Shown here piece by piece: positions 1 to 13,689 of a stretch of DNA of 64,000 nt. This stretch comes from Eutrigla gurnardus (taxonomy: Eukaryota > Chordata > Actinopteri > Perciformes > Triglidae). The stretch covers positions 23,802,827-23,866,826 of the forward strand of contig OY741282.1 in NCBI GenBank assembly GCA_963514095.1, in the 5' to 3' direction. Position numbers and translations under genes: made by a program. Each line of letters starts with the position of its first letter. The stretch's first letter is position 1. Under the pieces are notes generated by a model, which saw only the letters and a list, made by a program, of their open reading frames with translations, searched no databases and was not told the DNA's origin.

Positions 1-3000
1 CTTCAGTCATCTCAATCTAGATAGGAATGCACACATATCTTTCAGATTACCATGAAGGGTACTTGCCTCAATACGTCACTACAATCTCAACAGTCCCCGG
101 CCTTCTTCATCACCGTGGTCCTCGAGTATCTGTCATCTTCCCAGTCACTCTGCATGTCTGTCATGTCTCACTTTTCATCCCTCACAGTCACATTTTAGAG
201 CCTTTTCCTGGTGCTGTGCAGCCTTGAAATGAAATCTGAAGGATTTCCACTCCATCAAAGAAAATAAAGTATTGCATTTTAATTCAGTGATGAGATGCTG
301 ATGCACACCAGGGTACCCTTCCTTGCTTTTAGTCGCACTGCTGCTGACAGCGCTGCGAGGTGAGGTGAAGCTTTGTTGTCTGCTACAGCTCAGGGGTCCA
401 TTGGCTGAACTCGCTAGTGTTCTACCCATGACTTACACTTTTCTTCATGTTTTAGTCATCGCTCTGCGTGTTTCTGCTTAAGTTAGGTTGATCGCTGCAG
501 TAAGACCTTAAGACACGTAGAAATATTGAAAATAAGAAATGTTTTCATTCCTTTTTAAATCAGATCTGATCTGAGACTATATTGTGATTATACTCGAGGT
601 CCGGGGTTGTAGCTACCATTGAAGTCATGTACTCTGTATTGTTTTGAAAAATGTAAAATTGGGTTCAATGAACCCAAGATAAGGAGTTGACATTCTACAC
701 TAAGGAACAACTTACCCATGATGATTTTAATGGTTGATTCAAACATGATTTACTTGATATCTATAATCTTTTGGTCACCACAAGATGATGTATGATTGCA
801 TATTGGCTACATAAGTCTGCATCTCCACATAGAAGATGTAATAAGCTGATAAAAGAAAGATATGAAATGAGAAGATTGATTGATTATGAATGGTTGGATA
901 TGAAGGTTGGGTCTTCCGCTGCTCAGCCAAGTATTTCCACATTCTTTCACAAATGGTCTCAGAGCTGCTCTATTTGAGCAATCGGGGGTCAAGTTGATCG
1001 TTAAAGGGCACATTCACTGTAGGTGCTCACCGAAGAGAAATCTTTACTTTCTTTTTGAATTAATTTCCCCCCATTGGTTTTCAGCCGGTAACCTTATGGC
1101 CGAAAGGTCCACACACGCCTTAAGGCAGCTGCTTTATTACTTCTTTTCAGCAATTTGGACCATGTACAGTATGATCTCAATGACACATTACTAAAAGCAC
1201 CGGGGGAGGCACTAGAACCGAGGGGATTCCGCCCAAAGTCAGCGGTGTCGGACGTAATCATCGTCACTCGCCGAAAGATGAACGGTATCCAAGATTACTG
1301 CTCGCTATCTACCATCTAAATGTGAACGCAGCTCTTGTGAAGGTCTTTTGCCATTTTTGACTTTGCGGCTGTTGAGAGGAGAGGCTCGGAGGGGAGGCAA
1401 AGGAATAATGACTGATGAATGTTTATTCCGCAGCTCTTGAAACGGTAATTGTTCTGACAAGGAGAAGTATGGAAGAGTGATGAGGAAGACGGGGCCGAGG
1501 CAGAGATGAAATGAAATATATGAGAGGGAATAAAGGTAGAATATATAGGCACTCAACGTCTGATTAAGTGTGTGCCTACGTGCTGGAAATGTGGGAAGTA
1601 AACAGCGTTATAAGTGGAGTGCAGTGTTATCTGCTAACAATGAAAATATTGCACATATATGGTGAAAGGAGGGCTGCAAATTGAAAAATGCAGAAAAAAT
1701 ATGAAGTGTTACAAGAGTACAAAGAGATTTGCCAAGGATGTTAGAAAAGTTGAACACTGTGAAAAGTGAGACAGACACAAGTCCAAGGGACCTTGATTGT
1801 TAGATTCTATTTCCCATTTTATTAAAATGTATTTGAGATATTCAGACTAAAAGATCAACAGAACTTGGTGTCCTGTCAGACTGCCAGAGAGTTAATTATC
1901 TTAATGCTCAGTTGAGAGGTGAAATAGGTTACACGTTATTTGGAACAGAACCCCAGGCAAGAGATCCAGTCAGAAAAGGAAGCTGCACTTGAATCTGCTC
2001 ACCGTTAACAGTCGTGTTCAAGGACCTTCAAGGGGTTAGAATCGATTCAGTTTACCTCTTTTATTTTTGTATAATTTGGAGGAAGGTTGAGCTAGCAGAC
2101 AATAATGCAATCATATCAATTCAGCCCGTTACTCTCACAGCACTCATGTCATTATGATTCTCTCCGTAACATGATGAATGAATTTGCAAAGAACCCTGGC
2201 AGAGGTTTGGGGATTCATGGTGAAGTTCAGACAGTTCTGTTAATGTTTTGAACTCAATTTTACACTTAATGACATTTTGTCCAAAGTTGGATGAATCAAG
2301 TTGCACCAACTATGTTGCAGTGTTTGTATAACAAGGTCATTTACAAAGGCTCCCCCGACCAGAGAAGAAATAATTTCACACCATGAATAATTTAATCATA
2401 ATTTCTTCATGTATCCACAGTCAAAGTCTGTTAGATCATATTCCAGAAGGTATAATTTCTTTTTTTTAAGTTTCTTGACATCCTGCCACCTTCCTTTTTG
2501 TATCTGTCCCTCCATCTCTAAAGTTCCCCTTCTTCTAACAGTCAAGGTGTCTTTTAACCACAGCCATAATATTCCCTAACCTAAGTACTTTAGTTGCCTG
2601 AACTTAGCCAGGGTTGTTTTTTTTTTAAATGCCCATATAAATCATTGTTGTAACAATAGTAAATGAGCTTCCTCCAGGTGCTCCGGTTTCCTTCCACAAC
2701 CAAAGAAATATCCTTTCATAGAGGATCACTTGAGGGTGACCAACTTGATGGTAATTGATGATCCGCTACGGCAACCCCTGATGGGAACAGCCAAAACTTT
2801 AGTTTTGTAGTTTTCCCTTTGTTCCGACTCAGTGTTCGACTCTGTCCAGAGTGCTGATCCTGGTCCCAGCACCTGAAGTCATGCAACTGAATGAGAACGG
2901 TCATTTCAGGGAGGTAAAGAGAGAACGAGTATTTCAGACAACAAAAGTAGAAATGGATCAAGTGGGTTTATTGTCACCATGTTTACCATTTCCTTCTTGT

Positions 3001-4911
3001 ACTGCAAATATGTGCAGAGTCAATACCCTAACTGTAGACATAGTTACGCTCGTTATCTGTCTTCTGATTCCCCTGCCCTCCCTCCTTTTTCCTGTTACCC
3101 TTTCCCTTCCTCTCTTCCCTTCCCTCGCCTTCTGCCTGATCCATGCTTCATTATTAATTAGACCTCTGCCAACTGTATCATTATTTTCTAGATCATGACT
3201 GCAGAATGGGGCAGGGTGACTGGGAGAAGCAAACAGTTCCTGTAATTCTGCATAATTCTCCAAATCTGAAAAAAAAAAAAAAGTCTGCTGAAGCTCAGAC
3301 CGGCTGTGTTCTGTCACATACTGTAGCAGGACGATGATGTGCATTCTTACCCATATTTGGAAAACATGAATGTGTGGGTATAAAGTTGTGTGTCACAAGT
3401 GTTTAGGATGAGAACAGGTCAGTTTGACCATTTTATAAGAGCTACACAGCCTTTACACCAGGTTTACTAATAGGACAGTCCCTCATCAATCCCAAGGTTA
3501 ATCTCAACCCCTCATAGGTTTTGAACAGCTGGTAATGCAGAGAGCGACAGGCATAGGAAGGGAGAGTGGGGGAATGTACAGATTTTGGATAAAATAATAA
3601 GAACAAGGTGTGCAACAAAGGATGTGTAAACCCATACAAGTAGGGGACCTTAAGTAAAGTGTATTTATCTCCCATAAATAATACAAAGCTGAGGAGATGC
3701 AGGGGATTTTGGTGAAACAAAGACAAGAATGTCAAGCATCAGAATAAATCCCAGGTCGCCTGGCATATCAGTCTTTGTGTTTGGAAATACCACATTATCA
3801 TGAGCAGAATGGCAGCAGAAAAAAGGAAAACCAAATGTGCTTTCAGAACAATCTTGTTGCCGCTGGAAGAAAGTGCTGCTGTGTTTAGTCAAATATATGG
3901 CTTGTTACTATACTTTGTAATACGTTGCACAATGAGGGCATATAGGTTTGTATTGTAAAATAATTTCACCTTTTTATTTTTAATTGCATCACCCCCACAG
4001 TTGTGATCATTTTCCCAATTTGATTAATAACACATACATCGATTAATATAGTCAATTTATTCTGCCAAATTTTGCATCAAGAGTCATATTAATCATGTAG
4101 AAATAAAAAAATAATTGAAGTTAATTAATACTTGACATTATCAGATCAGGCACAAAAGGTTGACATTATTTAATTATATTTAAGAATCCCAGGTTATTTA
4201 ACTCGTTATGGAGAAAATAAGTGTGAAATGTATCATATTGATGTATCAGAAAGTCCCTCTCCTTCCATTTGATCCAACATAGATACAAGAAAAAATGATG
4301 AAGCCTTCCATTCTACCACCAGCGCCTTCTCATTTCTAGAGCATCAGCTACGGCTGCTTCGTCACGCCCCTCGGTATCAGCACCGTGTTTCCAAGTAACT
4401 ACAATGTAAACATCATTATTCGCTGTTCAGAGAAAATGCTGTGGGAGTGTGATGGCATAGTAGAAAGACCCGAAAAAAGGTAGCTGGGTGGGTCAAAACA
4501 AACACAGGAGACTGATGTTTGAGACTTGTGTTTGTGTCTCAAGCTACTGTGTTCATGTTGTTTAGGCAACAGAATCACATAGTTTAGGGGAAACATCGGT
4601 CTAATGGGCTTCTAACAACTACCTAAACTAAGAGTTTTTGTTAGAATGTACAAACATGTTTACTGCAACCGTAGTAGAGCGCCATAGTTGGTACCGCCAA
4701 TGATTACCTGCCAATATGACAACCTGTGTCAAAATCTTGTTTTGTTACTTGAGAGTTGAAAGCCAGTCAGACAATATGCAGAGGATGTTATATTTATTTA
4801 AACTTTTTATTTAAGTAAAATATGAACTGAGAATAAAAAGTCATTTTCAAGAGTACCCTAACCAAAAAAGGCAGCAGCACAAATGACATGAGAAGAAAAC
4901 AACCATATAAA
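1..4911. other. Noncoding stretch, no gene recognised
   Basis: I see no exon, RNA gene or intact mobile element here. All open frames are under 130 codons, overlap on opposite strands and match no family I know. Local features are a pyrimidine-rich tract at about 3068-3140 and a run of about 14 A at 3269-3284. The remainder is ordinary AT-rich complex sequence. Confidence 0.7.

Positions 4912-4963
<52 letters not shown>
4912..4963. repeat. (ATA)n trinucleotide microsatellite
   Basis: About 17 uninterrupted copies of an AAT/ATA unit. The array produces poly-leucine or poly-isoleucine open frames on the minus strand that are artefacts. Length polymorphism is expected. Confidence 0.97.
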
Positions 4964-6038
4964 TCAATAAACAAGACGGAATAGTGTGCATGGAATGATG
5001 GAAAAGTGAGACTTGAAGATGCCACAGTGCGGAGAATACACACATAATATCCCTATTTATGCAAATATTTTACGCAATATTTTCATGCATTCAACTCTAA
5101 GAGCATAAGTATTGCATGCAACGCTCTCCTTTTTTATTTGAATCTTGTCTCTTCCTGTTATTCAGCAATGACGTAAAGACTATGACAAAGGGGGCGTGGC
5201 ACGCAATGCATTTACATCACAAGATATACGTTTATGGTACAGTTAAATGTCATTCCAGTATGCATTTCTCTTAGTCTGCATTATTAAAAAAAAATCCTAA
5301 ACTGAGCCACACAATTGTAAGTCTCAGCACTCCATTTAGTTTAAACCGTATTTCTGTAAATCAGGCAAATTCCTGTCTTTCCTTTTCAGCAAATTGCTGC
5401 GTATCACACTGAACGGGTGAGCTTTTAAAAAGCGGGAAGAACATGCAGCGGGAAGATAAAAACATGAATTATTTCTCATGAAAATGCATTTGCATCAGCT
5501 TCTGAGTGGGCATGGCCAGGTAAAGCACTTTGGGTCTTATCGTGTGTCTTCAGTCATTAGGCACAGCCGGGATGCAATTCACTATTTGAGAACGTGCACT
5601 TCATAGAGGAACAAAGCCAACCAGGTCCAACCACTGAATACAATCTCCCCCCTTTTTCTTTTTTTTTTGCTGAACTTGTTGTGAGAGCTGGAAATATTCA
5701 TGGATATGTCACAATGGGGATGTTGAATGGCTGCGTGGCTGACTGTGCTGAGATTGTGAATGTGGCTGTGCATGTTAAACTAGCCTGAACATACTGAAAG
5801 AGATGACTGCACTACCAAATGCAACATGCCACCCTCGGTATATAATTCATCTCCAGGATATATTAATGCAGAACACGATGTGCCTCAAACTTATATTTGA
5901 TTTATAAGGTTCCTGACCACTGGGTGCTTTTGTGTGCATATTTCCAAGAAGCCCCACTAATCAGTAACACGTATTATCAGTTAGTTCCAAGATGAACCAC
6001 TACTGTTACACAGTTAAGTAGTGCCCAGAGATCTTCAA
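4964..6038. other. Noncoding stretch with an octamer-like site
   Basis: No gene is visible. A block near 5450-5520 is rich in ATG/CAT motifs and contains ATTTGCAT at 5488-5495, the reverse complement of the POU octamer. An enhancer role is possible but is inference only. No mobile element is recognised. Confidence 0.55.
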
Positions 6039-6410
6039 CAGGGGGTCTGTGACCCCTAGGGGGAGTTACTGCAGGGGGTCCCCGAAATGATTTGACCCCA
6101 AGCTTTATTTCTTCCAATAAATACCCATTTACATGAATTCAACCTATAATAAGCACATATAGATCTTCCTATTTATTTTAATGTTATGTGGTGAAATTGT
6201 GATGTAGAAATGCCAACATAGACTTCAAATATGATCTGTAAATATATTAATTTTATTTATTATTTTAATGGCCTAGCATTGTAAACTGCTGCACCATATT
6301 ATTGACTGGTTTAATAAGCGACACAATTTTATACGAGAAACGTACTCCACTTACAGGAAATAATACAATTATGACGAAAAGAAAGCAGTGGATGAAGTCC
6401 CCCCCCCCCC
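6039..6410. mobile_element. Possible hAT-like DNA transposon remnant
   Basis: The segment opens with CAGGGGGTC followed by a GACCCC/GGGGG-rich block and a second GGGGGTCC at about 6075. This resembles the ends of an abundant class of vertebrate hAT-type repeats. It runs through AT-rich sequence to a C-rich run at 6400-6410. Just before that run a short frame begins with Met-Thr-Lys-Arg-Lys, reminiscent of some hAT transposase starts, but it breaks at once. No matching right terminal repeat or 8-bp target duplication was found, so the class and the right boundary are uncertain. Confidence 0.33.
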
Positions 6411-8499
6411 TGGATGGCTTCTTTTGTTGTAATTTCTAAAAAAGCTTTTGATACGGTGAAAAGTAAAAGCAACTAGCCTTCCCAAAAACCTGTGGCTGAG
6501 ATGAATGAGTTCATATTTGAAGGAGCGGATACAAGATATGGATTTTGTGAGCGTCTGTCTCAGCTAAAATATATTAAATATGAGGTCGCAGTATATGGGA
6601 AGATACAGGGTGACTTCTTTGTGTCGTACATTGCAGTCAGAAATTAGTGCGACAGCAACACATTTGTCATTGTTTTGGCTCTGGAGTCTGGCACACAGGA
6701 CTTTGAAATGAAACAGTGACCGAGGTTAAACGGATGACTTTGGCGCTGACTTCAGTTTGGACTGTGTGTGAGGGTGTGTAGGAATAGCCACAGTCCCCTT
6801 CATGATGGCTTTATTTGATCCCTATTAGATTGCATTAGTTTTAGGCACAGTAGGTGGACTGAATAAACTGTGTACTCTGCCTACCTTTTTAACTGTTTCA
6901 AGAAGGTTTCACGCTGTTCTAGCCCTTGTAACACTTCCCCGAGCTATTAAAACCAACACTTTCCTGAGAGTGACAACAGTCGGCCGTCATATTAGCGATA
7001 ATACAAAACAGCATGATTTGGCATTTCTGGATGCAAGTCACCTGATGATGAGTCTGATAGGATGCCTTCAGGGACTGCTGGCCTGCCATCAGTGAGAGCG
7101 TGAGGGAGGATTTCATAACGTCGCTTAATTTGGGTACTTTTGTGAGCAGATGGTTGCATATGTCACAGCGAGATATGAATCTAAAATCTGTGTTGTTTTG
7201 GTCATAATTGTGACCACATTACCATACAGCCACTATTAGTAGTTTTCCCCCATATTTTCTCCTACATATCTAGATATCTTACATCCTGACTTCTATACTT
7301 AATAAAGCAGCCTTTATTTATTTATACATAACTCTAAATCGCAATAATATTAATGTATTTGTAATCACTTTTTATACAAGAAATGCAGCCCAATGTGATG
7401 CACATACACAGAAATATGTATGTTATGGTCCCCCTTTATCTGTTTAATCATGTAGCATCTCTGTCTGTGTGCATGTCCGCTCCACATCTGAAGAATAGTT
7501 AATTTGATCTTCTTCACATCCGGCAGGTGTACTGCTGGTGAGTCGAGGGATTGCCACGGCAAATTTGGTGCAATTTGGACATGAACCAACTTTGAATAAA
7601 CGAGCGAGCAGCGCTCTGTGCAGCAGTGGGGGGTCAGAGCTTCAGGGCTCTGGGGACTCAGTCGACAACCCTTGTACATGGCATCTGTGCTTTACCCAAA
7701 AAGAGCTTGTCCCTCCAATGACACTGCAAATTCAATGCTCCCCTGGGAAAATAATGAGTTGCTGCGTATTTGTTATGTGTTGTGTGTTCTCTGTGACATT
7801 CTGTCTGTTTTGAACCTTTCTACCTCTTTTATTGATGCGATTACATGTTTTTTACTTTCATTTTCATGGAGCTTGTTGTGAGATCAAGGCTTGGATTTGA
7901 GCAATTGTTGATTAAATTGCTCTCTTCAGCTGGCTGATGCGGTGACAATGATTTGTGAATGTAATTTATAATACTCTCCCTCTCATCAAGTCGGTGTGTT
8001 GTCATTAGAAATATCTGACATCAGCATCTCGAAAGCCACCTAATCTACGAATCCAATCATGGGCTGAGTAACCTTTTCAGCCTATGTTTGACTGAAATTT
8101 CTCCTGGGTTACTTTTTGTTTTTTCATAATCACTGGCTGGATGTGTATCTGGTGTCACTTGGCAACAAGTCTTCCTGAAGGGTTGCTTTTGGCAGCAGTA
8201 GACCTTTTTGATTCCTGTAATTTCAAAAGGCAAGAGGCTACACAATGGAGTGCCATCTTTAAATTGTCAATTAACAGCCTCTCAAAAGTATGCAATTATA
8301 TTCTCCTAAAATGTTCTTCATCAACTCCTGTAGCTTATTAGGGATGAACATGAAAAATGAATAAAGATATCTTATGTGTAGATAGTAAGGGTCAGTAATA
8401 ACTAAAAAGAACATGGCATTATGGTGTTTGTTTGGTGTATCGGCTCTCGTTCTTCAAGGTTTGTGAGGACTAGAAATGTAGACTATAAGAGGGAGGACT
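6411..8499. other. Noncoding stretch, nothing recognised
   Basis: Complex AT-rich sequence with no microsatellite of note, no recognised repeat and no supported exon. Two overlapping frames at 7538-7881 are short and unrecognised. Confidence 0.6.
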
Positions 8500-8650
8500 G
8501 TCTTTTGTTGTCTTATGTTTTAGCTGTAAGGATCTTACTTGATCAGCAATGATACGTTGTGGTTTCTTTGTTTCCTTCTTTTGACAAATGTACTTATTGT
8601 AAGTCGCTTTGGACAAAAGCGTCTGCTAAATGACCTAAATGTAAATGTAA
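8500..8650 (+). mobile_element. L2-type LINE/SINE 3' tail
   Basis: The segment ends with TTGTAAGTCGCTTTGGA, then AAAGCGTCTGCTAAATG, then short ATGTAA-type repeats (8598-8650). This is the well-known 3' tail shared by many teleost L2-clade LINEs and the SINEs they mobilise. The TTGATCAGCA and TTGACAAATG words just upstream also fit the L2 3' UTR. Only the tail is present, so this is a 5'-truncated insertion on the plus strand. The 5' boundary is approximate and may lie nearer 8440. Confidence 0.8.
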
Positions 8651-10839
8651 GGATAGAATAAGGTCTGGGGTCAGGAATGTAGCCTACACTTGACCCAGAC
8701 AGATATTCCCCTGCATTTATATCTGCCACCATGTGCTTCCAATACATTCATATCATTGAACTGTTATTCCATCTCCGTGGCCCCTCTATGTTCACCATTC
8801 ACAAACGAACCCAAAAGGAAGCCGAGGTACAGAAAGACTGATGGTATCACCAGCGTCTGACTGGCAAAGATATGCGCATGGGCCTAATTAAGGCTAAAAC
8901 ATAACACTTTTTCATGGCAATGATTCAATTTTTCATGTGAGCTGGCACAAAATGAGGTAAATTGCATCAGCAAAGGCAGCTCATTAGTCTCAGTGAATGA
9001 TGAGAGCCCTGCTTAGGGCTACAGCTAAGGAAAGAAAAGGCTCTGCTAAGTGATGTACAATATTGAAACCAAGGGAAAATAGCCCCGTCGTACGCCTCTC
9101 GGTAGCTGACTTAGCTTAACAACAGGTACGTTTCACTGTGGTTACATTTCCTCACCACTTTGCAAGGCCCATTCATATTTCATTACCACGAGTTCATTGG
9201 CAGCTCTCTTATAGTAGTTTCTGGCTTTTGACGTATTTTCTTTGACGGATAGCAAACTGTAGCTTTGTCATGGTTTATAGTCCAATATTGTACAAAGTAT
9301 CAAACTGCTCAATCAATTGTGAACATCCCAATAAGATTAAATGGTTGCCGAAAGGATGCGGGCCGTGCTTCACCTGAAATGTGTAAAAAAAAAAAAATGT
9401 GTTTTGAACATTAAAGCATGTAATCATGTTCAAGTAGAAACCCAAAGTACAAGTAGGAACCTGAAAACTAGCATGACATGTCTCCTTTTAAGAAGCCCAG
9501 TTTCTTGTTGTGCTGAAAGGTTCAGCGCCTTCTGATGAAGTTGAAAGTAATAACCTTTATCACATCCATCTTGTGTCCCTAGAATTTAAAGCATTTAGCA
9601 ACTGTGGTCCTCCAGGACTGTGAGCATGGAAGTTTGGCACCGACTGTCTGGCTGGATGCCACTTAACGGAACACATAGCTGTTAAACATCTTGGCTGTTG
9701 CAAGAACAGAAGATGTGACGGCGGTTATTAAATGTTCATGGTAATGACGCGGTTTCTTCATTGATTATTTAGCCTTTTGTTTCCAGTGATGGAACAGATG
9801 GGTGAAAAGGGAAAATGAAGGAATTAGCCTACTGTCACTGTCACTGAATGAAAAGGGAGCAGAATAAATGTAAAACTAAAGACTGCAATCAACCCAAAGG
9901 GCACCCATCAATTAACAAATGAATACAGGTGAATTGGAAGCAAATGTATTTAAATTTATTCACAGGCTGTAATTGCATGTACCAGGACTTTGACATGGCG
10001 TCTGGTTCATACAATATTCGCCCACAAAAGGCTGCTATAGAACATTAGGCGGTGTCAGTCACCTAATTTTGTGAGTCCTTTGCATTTCGTTTGACGACAC
10101 CGTCATGGGCCTCTCCTGTTCATATTTCATCATTTTCATCTGCATGTGTAACAAAAAAACAACAATAAAAACAAACTATAAGGCATACGGTGTGCAAAAA
10201 AACGTAATGAAATCAAGATAATCTGAAAGAGTGCAGGGTGGGAGGAGGTGAACGGGGGCATAAAGGGATTGGAAGGGTCAATATTTGTGGAGGGGTAAAA
10301 GTAAAAACTAGGAAGGAGAAGGCAACACAGAACCAAGACTAAGAACAACTTCCAAAAGGAATAACAAAGGAGTAATACACAACAGTCTGTGCTTGCAATC
10401 TCGTTAGTGTTAATTGGGCCGAGTCTATCACCTACGCAGAAGGGCTTGGACACAGCTATCGCCTGGACATATGGCCAGCAGCATGACACAGAACGCTGCC
10501 AAAAAGAGAGATTACCTTCACAGTGATATGGGTAATGACAGAGGATTCTTCCATAATAACAGTACAGACATACTGTTGCAAAGGAATTACAGCACAGGGA
10601 TATGTGCATTGTATATGTGAAAATAAATATACTGAATGGGCACCTTATATCTATATAGATAAATATACTTTAACAATAATGCAGCAGCAGCTACACTATA
10701 GAATACAGAATAAGCAACACAGGCATTATCTCTAAGTTTCTTACACCAAAAAGTAAGAGGTGCATCCAATGCCGACTCAAAAATCTGAAAAAGAAAAGAG
10801 AAATTGTAGAATAGACAGCTGCATCTGGGGAGTTAAGGG
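8651..10839. other. Noncoding stretch, nothing recognised
   Basis: No recognised repeat or exon. A 157-codon minus-strand frame at 10136-10609 has low-complexity Cys/Leu/Phe-rich content and is treated as chance. A run of 13 A lies near 9388-9400. The block around 8900-9010 is AT-rich with ATTA/TTAA words, but no function can be assigned. Confidence 0.6.
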
Positions 10840-11068
10840 TTAAGCAATCGTTTGACATTTTGGTGTCTCTGCTGGTCTTCTGGCATCCTCGCAGGATTCA
10901 AAGAAGTCTCTGAGCCTGGCCAAGAAATAATCCACAACTTGTCTTTTTTACTTGCCTAGCTGTTTAGCCCCTCATATGCTAAACTGAGCTAGCTTCCCGC
11001 TAGCTCCTCTCTCCTCAAGAAAGCAAGTCAGCCGCTGTTTACCAAAATGTTAAAAACTATTGCTTTAA
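10840..11068. mobile_element. TTAA-bounded MITE (teleost family)
   Basis: The ends form imperfect inverted repeats. The left end reads TTAAGCAATCGTTTGACATT and the reverse complement of the right end reads TTAAAGCAATAGTTTTTAAC, both continuing into TTTTGG. Both ends sit on TTAA, the target site of piggyBac-superfamily elements. The interior carries recognisable words of a percomorph repeat family, including 'gcctggccaagaaat' and a gctagctt-type repeat. No coding capacity. The piggyBac link is inferred from TTAA alone. Confidence 0.75.
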
Positions 11069-13199
11069 GTGGATGTTAAAATGATTTTTCTACAGCTTAC
11101 ATGTGTTAAATCGACCTCTCTCGACCATCTTAAAACAGTAATACTGAAAAGGAGTTTTTCAGAAATAGGTTTCAATGCAGTTTATTCACACAAACAGAAA
11201 TGGGGTTTAAAACTACACGATGCAATGTATTCTAACTAGTGGAACTAATTTAGGTGGAAGGGCCACTGATCACTAAAGATTGTATCTGTATGCCATATAA
11301 AAGACATCACTCATGACATCACTTATTTTTTTACCTGGTTAGGAGTCACTCCTCCTTTCTTGCTCCGTGCTGCTTTAATGTCAGACTTCTTGTTTCTGGA
11401 TGCGTCTCGTCCACATAACTCCAGGCATGTGTTATCATCATAGGGAATCATTATTGGAGCTATCGGGTTGTGTTGTGGGCAAAAGGTAAACTTTAGGGAT
11501 TTGAGGGATCCGTGCCAGTCGACACCTCCAGCTCGGCTCCACCGGGATTAACGCTTAATGTGGTTGTTTTTGCTCTTTATGCCAATTTTCTATACTAATT
11601 ATTGTAGAGTGAATGTTAATACAGCGCCTGAAAACAAAGTGTGGTGGTTTTTTCCCAACATGACCAGTCAACAAGGCTTCAACCTTTTAATTCTAACGTG
11701 GTTTTAATTATTAACAGAACAAAAAGACTGGTACAGTTCTGGCCCTCTGACTGCGGCTTTCATTTTATGGACTAACTATGCCAAAGATAAGTTTTCTTTT
11801 CACAGAAAATAACACGGCTGCTTTCAAATAAAGATCGCTATCTCCACAAAATGCAGATGCAGTAATTAAACAAAGCCGTACTTAGTTTTTTTCTTCCGTT
11901 CAAGGCTCTGGCAAAAGAACCAAGGCTTTCAAGCTCGTGCTTCTTTCTATGTTTAGATGCGAGTTTATGGAAGAAAACATGAGGTGGATATCATCAGGCA
12001 CACACAGTGGAGGGGTTATGGAGAAGAGGTGGTTTATTTACAAACAGACGCAACTCCATAATGACTGTGGTGGTCACATGTGTGTGTGTTTCTCCTACTT
12101 CGTACACACCGGAGTCAGCGGTCAGTAATTGCAAGGTTAAAAAAACATGGACCACACAAGATGAAATGTGTCAGTGTTTTGCTGTGTGCTCGCTATATTC
12201 AACAAATGTTAAATGACAACCGTGTCGATCTAAACGCAGAGTAAATACTTCACATCCATTTTCTGCTGTTGACACGTTGAATAGAACTTCAACTTTGCAA
12301 GCATTATTCCCCTCCTTTTAAAGAACCAGTGAAGCAGGCAGATTTTTTCTTCAGCAGGTGTCAAGCAGGAACTCTGGTATCGGCTCATTATTTCTGCCGA
12401 GCTTTGAAGAAAGACAGAGACTGAATATGAGAGGGGAGAGCGAGAAAAGAGGGGGTTTTGTTTTCCGTGAGCTAGTTTCACTGCTAATGAATTCTGACCT
12501 TTTGAATGTTTACTTGTCCCTTTTTCAGAGATGTGCTGGGTTTGGAGTAAAAAAATAAAACATTTAAAAATGGAAGAAAGGAAGAAAAAAAAGCTGGTTT
12601 TGAAACTGTACCTTGTGTAAAGTTTTAAATAAGTTGTGTTTTTGGGTTCGCATCATTAGCCAGAGATTTTTTTTTAATAGCCATTCATGTCTCCCACTTT
12701 TATCTCTCTCTCTCTTCCCAATCTAGCCTCTTCATCTTTTCATTAGCTCTCTCAGCTTTTTTTACTTTGTTTTATGAGCCTGGCTGACAGATGGGAAGAA
12801 TGGTGATTTATCTATCTGGCAATGATTTAAAGAAGGAACCTCTAAACGCATATGCTGCACATACTGTTAAGCAAACCAGACTTAAACTTAGAAAGAGTTT
12901 CCTCTTAATGACTCTGTATTAGAAGCACCGCTCCTCTAATTTACTGTATTACTTTATGCTTAATGCTCTCCGCTCACCTTGATGTTAACCTGCAATTATG
13001 TGTTTCCATTTCAGCAATGAAGACATTACATAAGAGATGCAATTAGCTGGAAACTACTTCTGTTTAGCTTTGGTCTATGTTTGTATGCAGGTTCAACCCT
13101 TAATGAGAGGAACACACACAAGTAGCTCTTTCTAATGATGAGTTCTGCTCCCGGGTGAAAAAAGCGAACTATTATACTCAGAAGGCAGCTGATTTACTG
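11069..13199. other. Noncoding stretch, possible conserved element at its right end
   Basis: No exon or recognised mobile element. The part at about 12930-13080 is complex, AT-rich and dense in TTAAT, CAATTA and TGCAATTA words, the texture of many vertebrate conserved noncoding elements. Nothing in the sequence alone proves constraint. Confidence 0.5.
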
Positions 13200-13281
13200 T
13201 TAAGTGAAATCGGTGGACGTGTTTCCAATCTTAATGGAAATACTCTTTTCTGAACGCCGGGATATGAATGAAGAGGTGCTC

Positions 13282-13360
13282 GCAGTTTTTGAATGTTTGG
13301 ATCTTTTGAAAAGCCGTCGGCGCACACATCGACGGCCCGCGGAGCTTTTTCAAAAACTGC
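13282..13360. repeat. Nested hairpin
   Basis: The outer 12-bp arms are perfect: GCAGTTTTTGAA at 13282-13293 pairs with TTCAAAAACTGC at 13349-13360. Inside them a second 7-bp stem, GCCGTCG at 13313-13319 with CGACGGC at 13330-13336, closes a 10-nt loop. Confidence 0.85.
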
Positions 13361-13633
13361 CCACTCAAGTAAACATCCACACTAAGGGATGACTTACACA
13401 GCGAGGTTGGCATGCGATCCGACAGGCAGCTGAATTGAAAGGTGGATGCAGGTGTGGGATAGTGTAAACACGTCGTGCTTCGCTTCTGAGACTCTGGTGG
13501 CGGATCAAACCGAGGACAACCATGTCTGTTTGAAGCTCTTCAACGCCGGCTTGTGTGCGGCGTCTTCAACCGACGGAAATCACGTCTACCGGTGTTATTA
13601 TTCAACGTCTCTCTGCTCCACATCTGTTTGTGT

Positions 13634-13689
13634 GTGAGGATCAAACGCCGCCGCGAGGAAGTGAGGACGGCGCGGCATTTGATCCTCAC
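13634..13689. repeat. 18-bp stem hairpin
   Basis: GTGAGGATCAAACGCCGC at 13634-13651 pairs with GCGGCATTTGATCCTCAC at 13672-13689 with one mismatch and a 20-nt loop. The stem is GC-rich at the loop end and would be stable as RNA or cruciform DNA. Confidence 0.88.

Noticed and set aside
4794..5045. Poly-Leu and poly-Ile minus-strand frames
   Set aside because: Produced by the (ATA)n microsatellite.
6370..6640. hAT transposase coding region after the Met-Thr-Lys-Arg-Lys start
   Set aside because: The frame breaks after a few residues, and no zinc-finger (BED) or catalytic pattern can be followed.
10136..10609. 157-codon minus-strand frame rich in Cys, Phe and Leu
   Set aside because: Low-complexity composition from AT-rich DNA, no recognisable membrane-protein family, and antisense frames overlap it.
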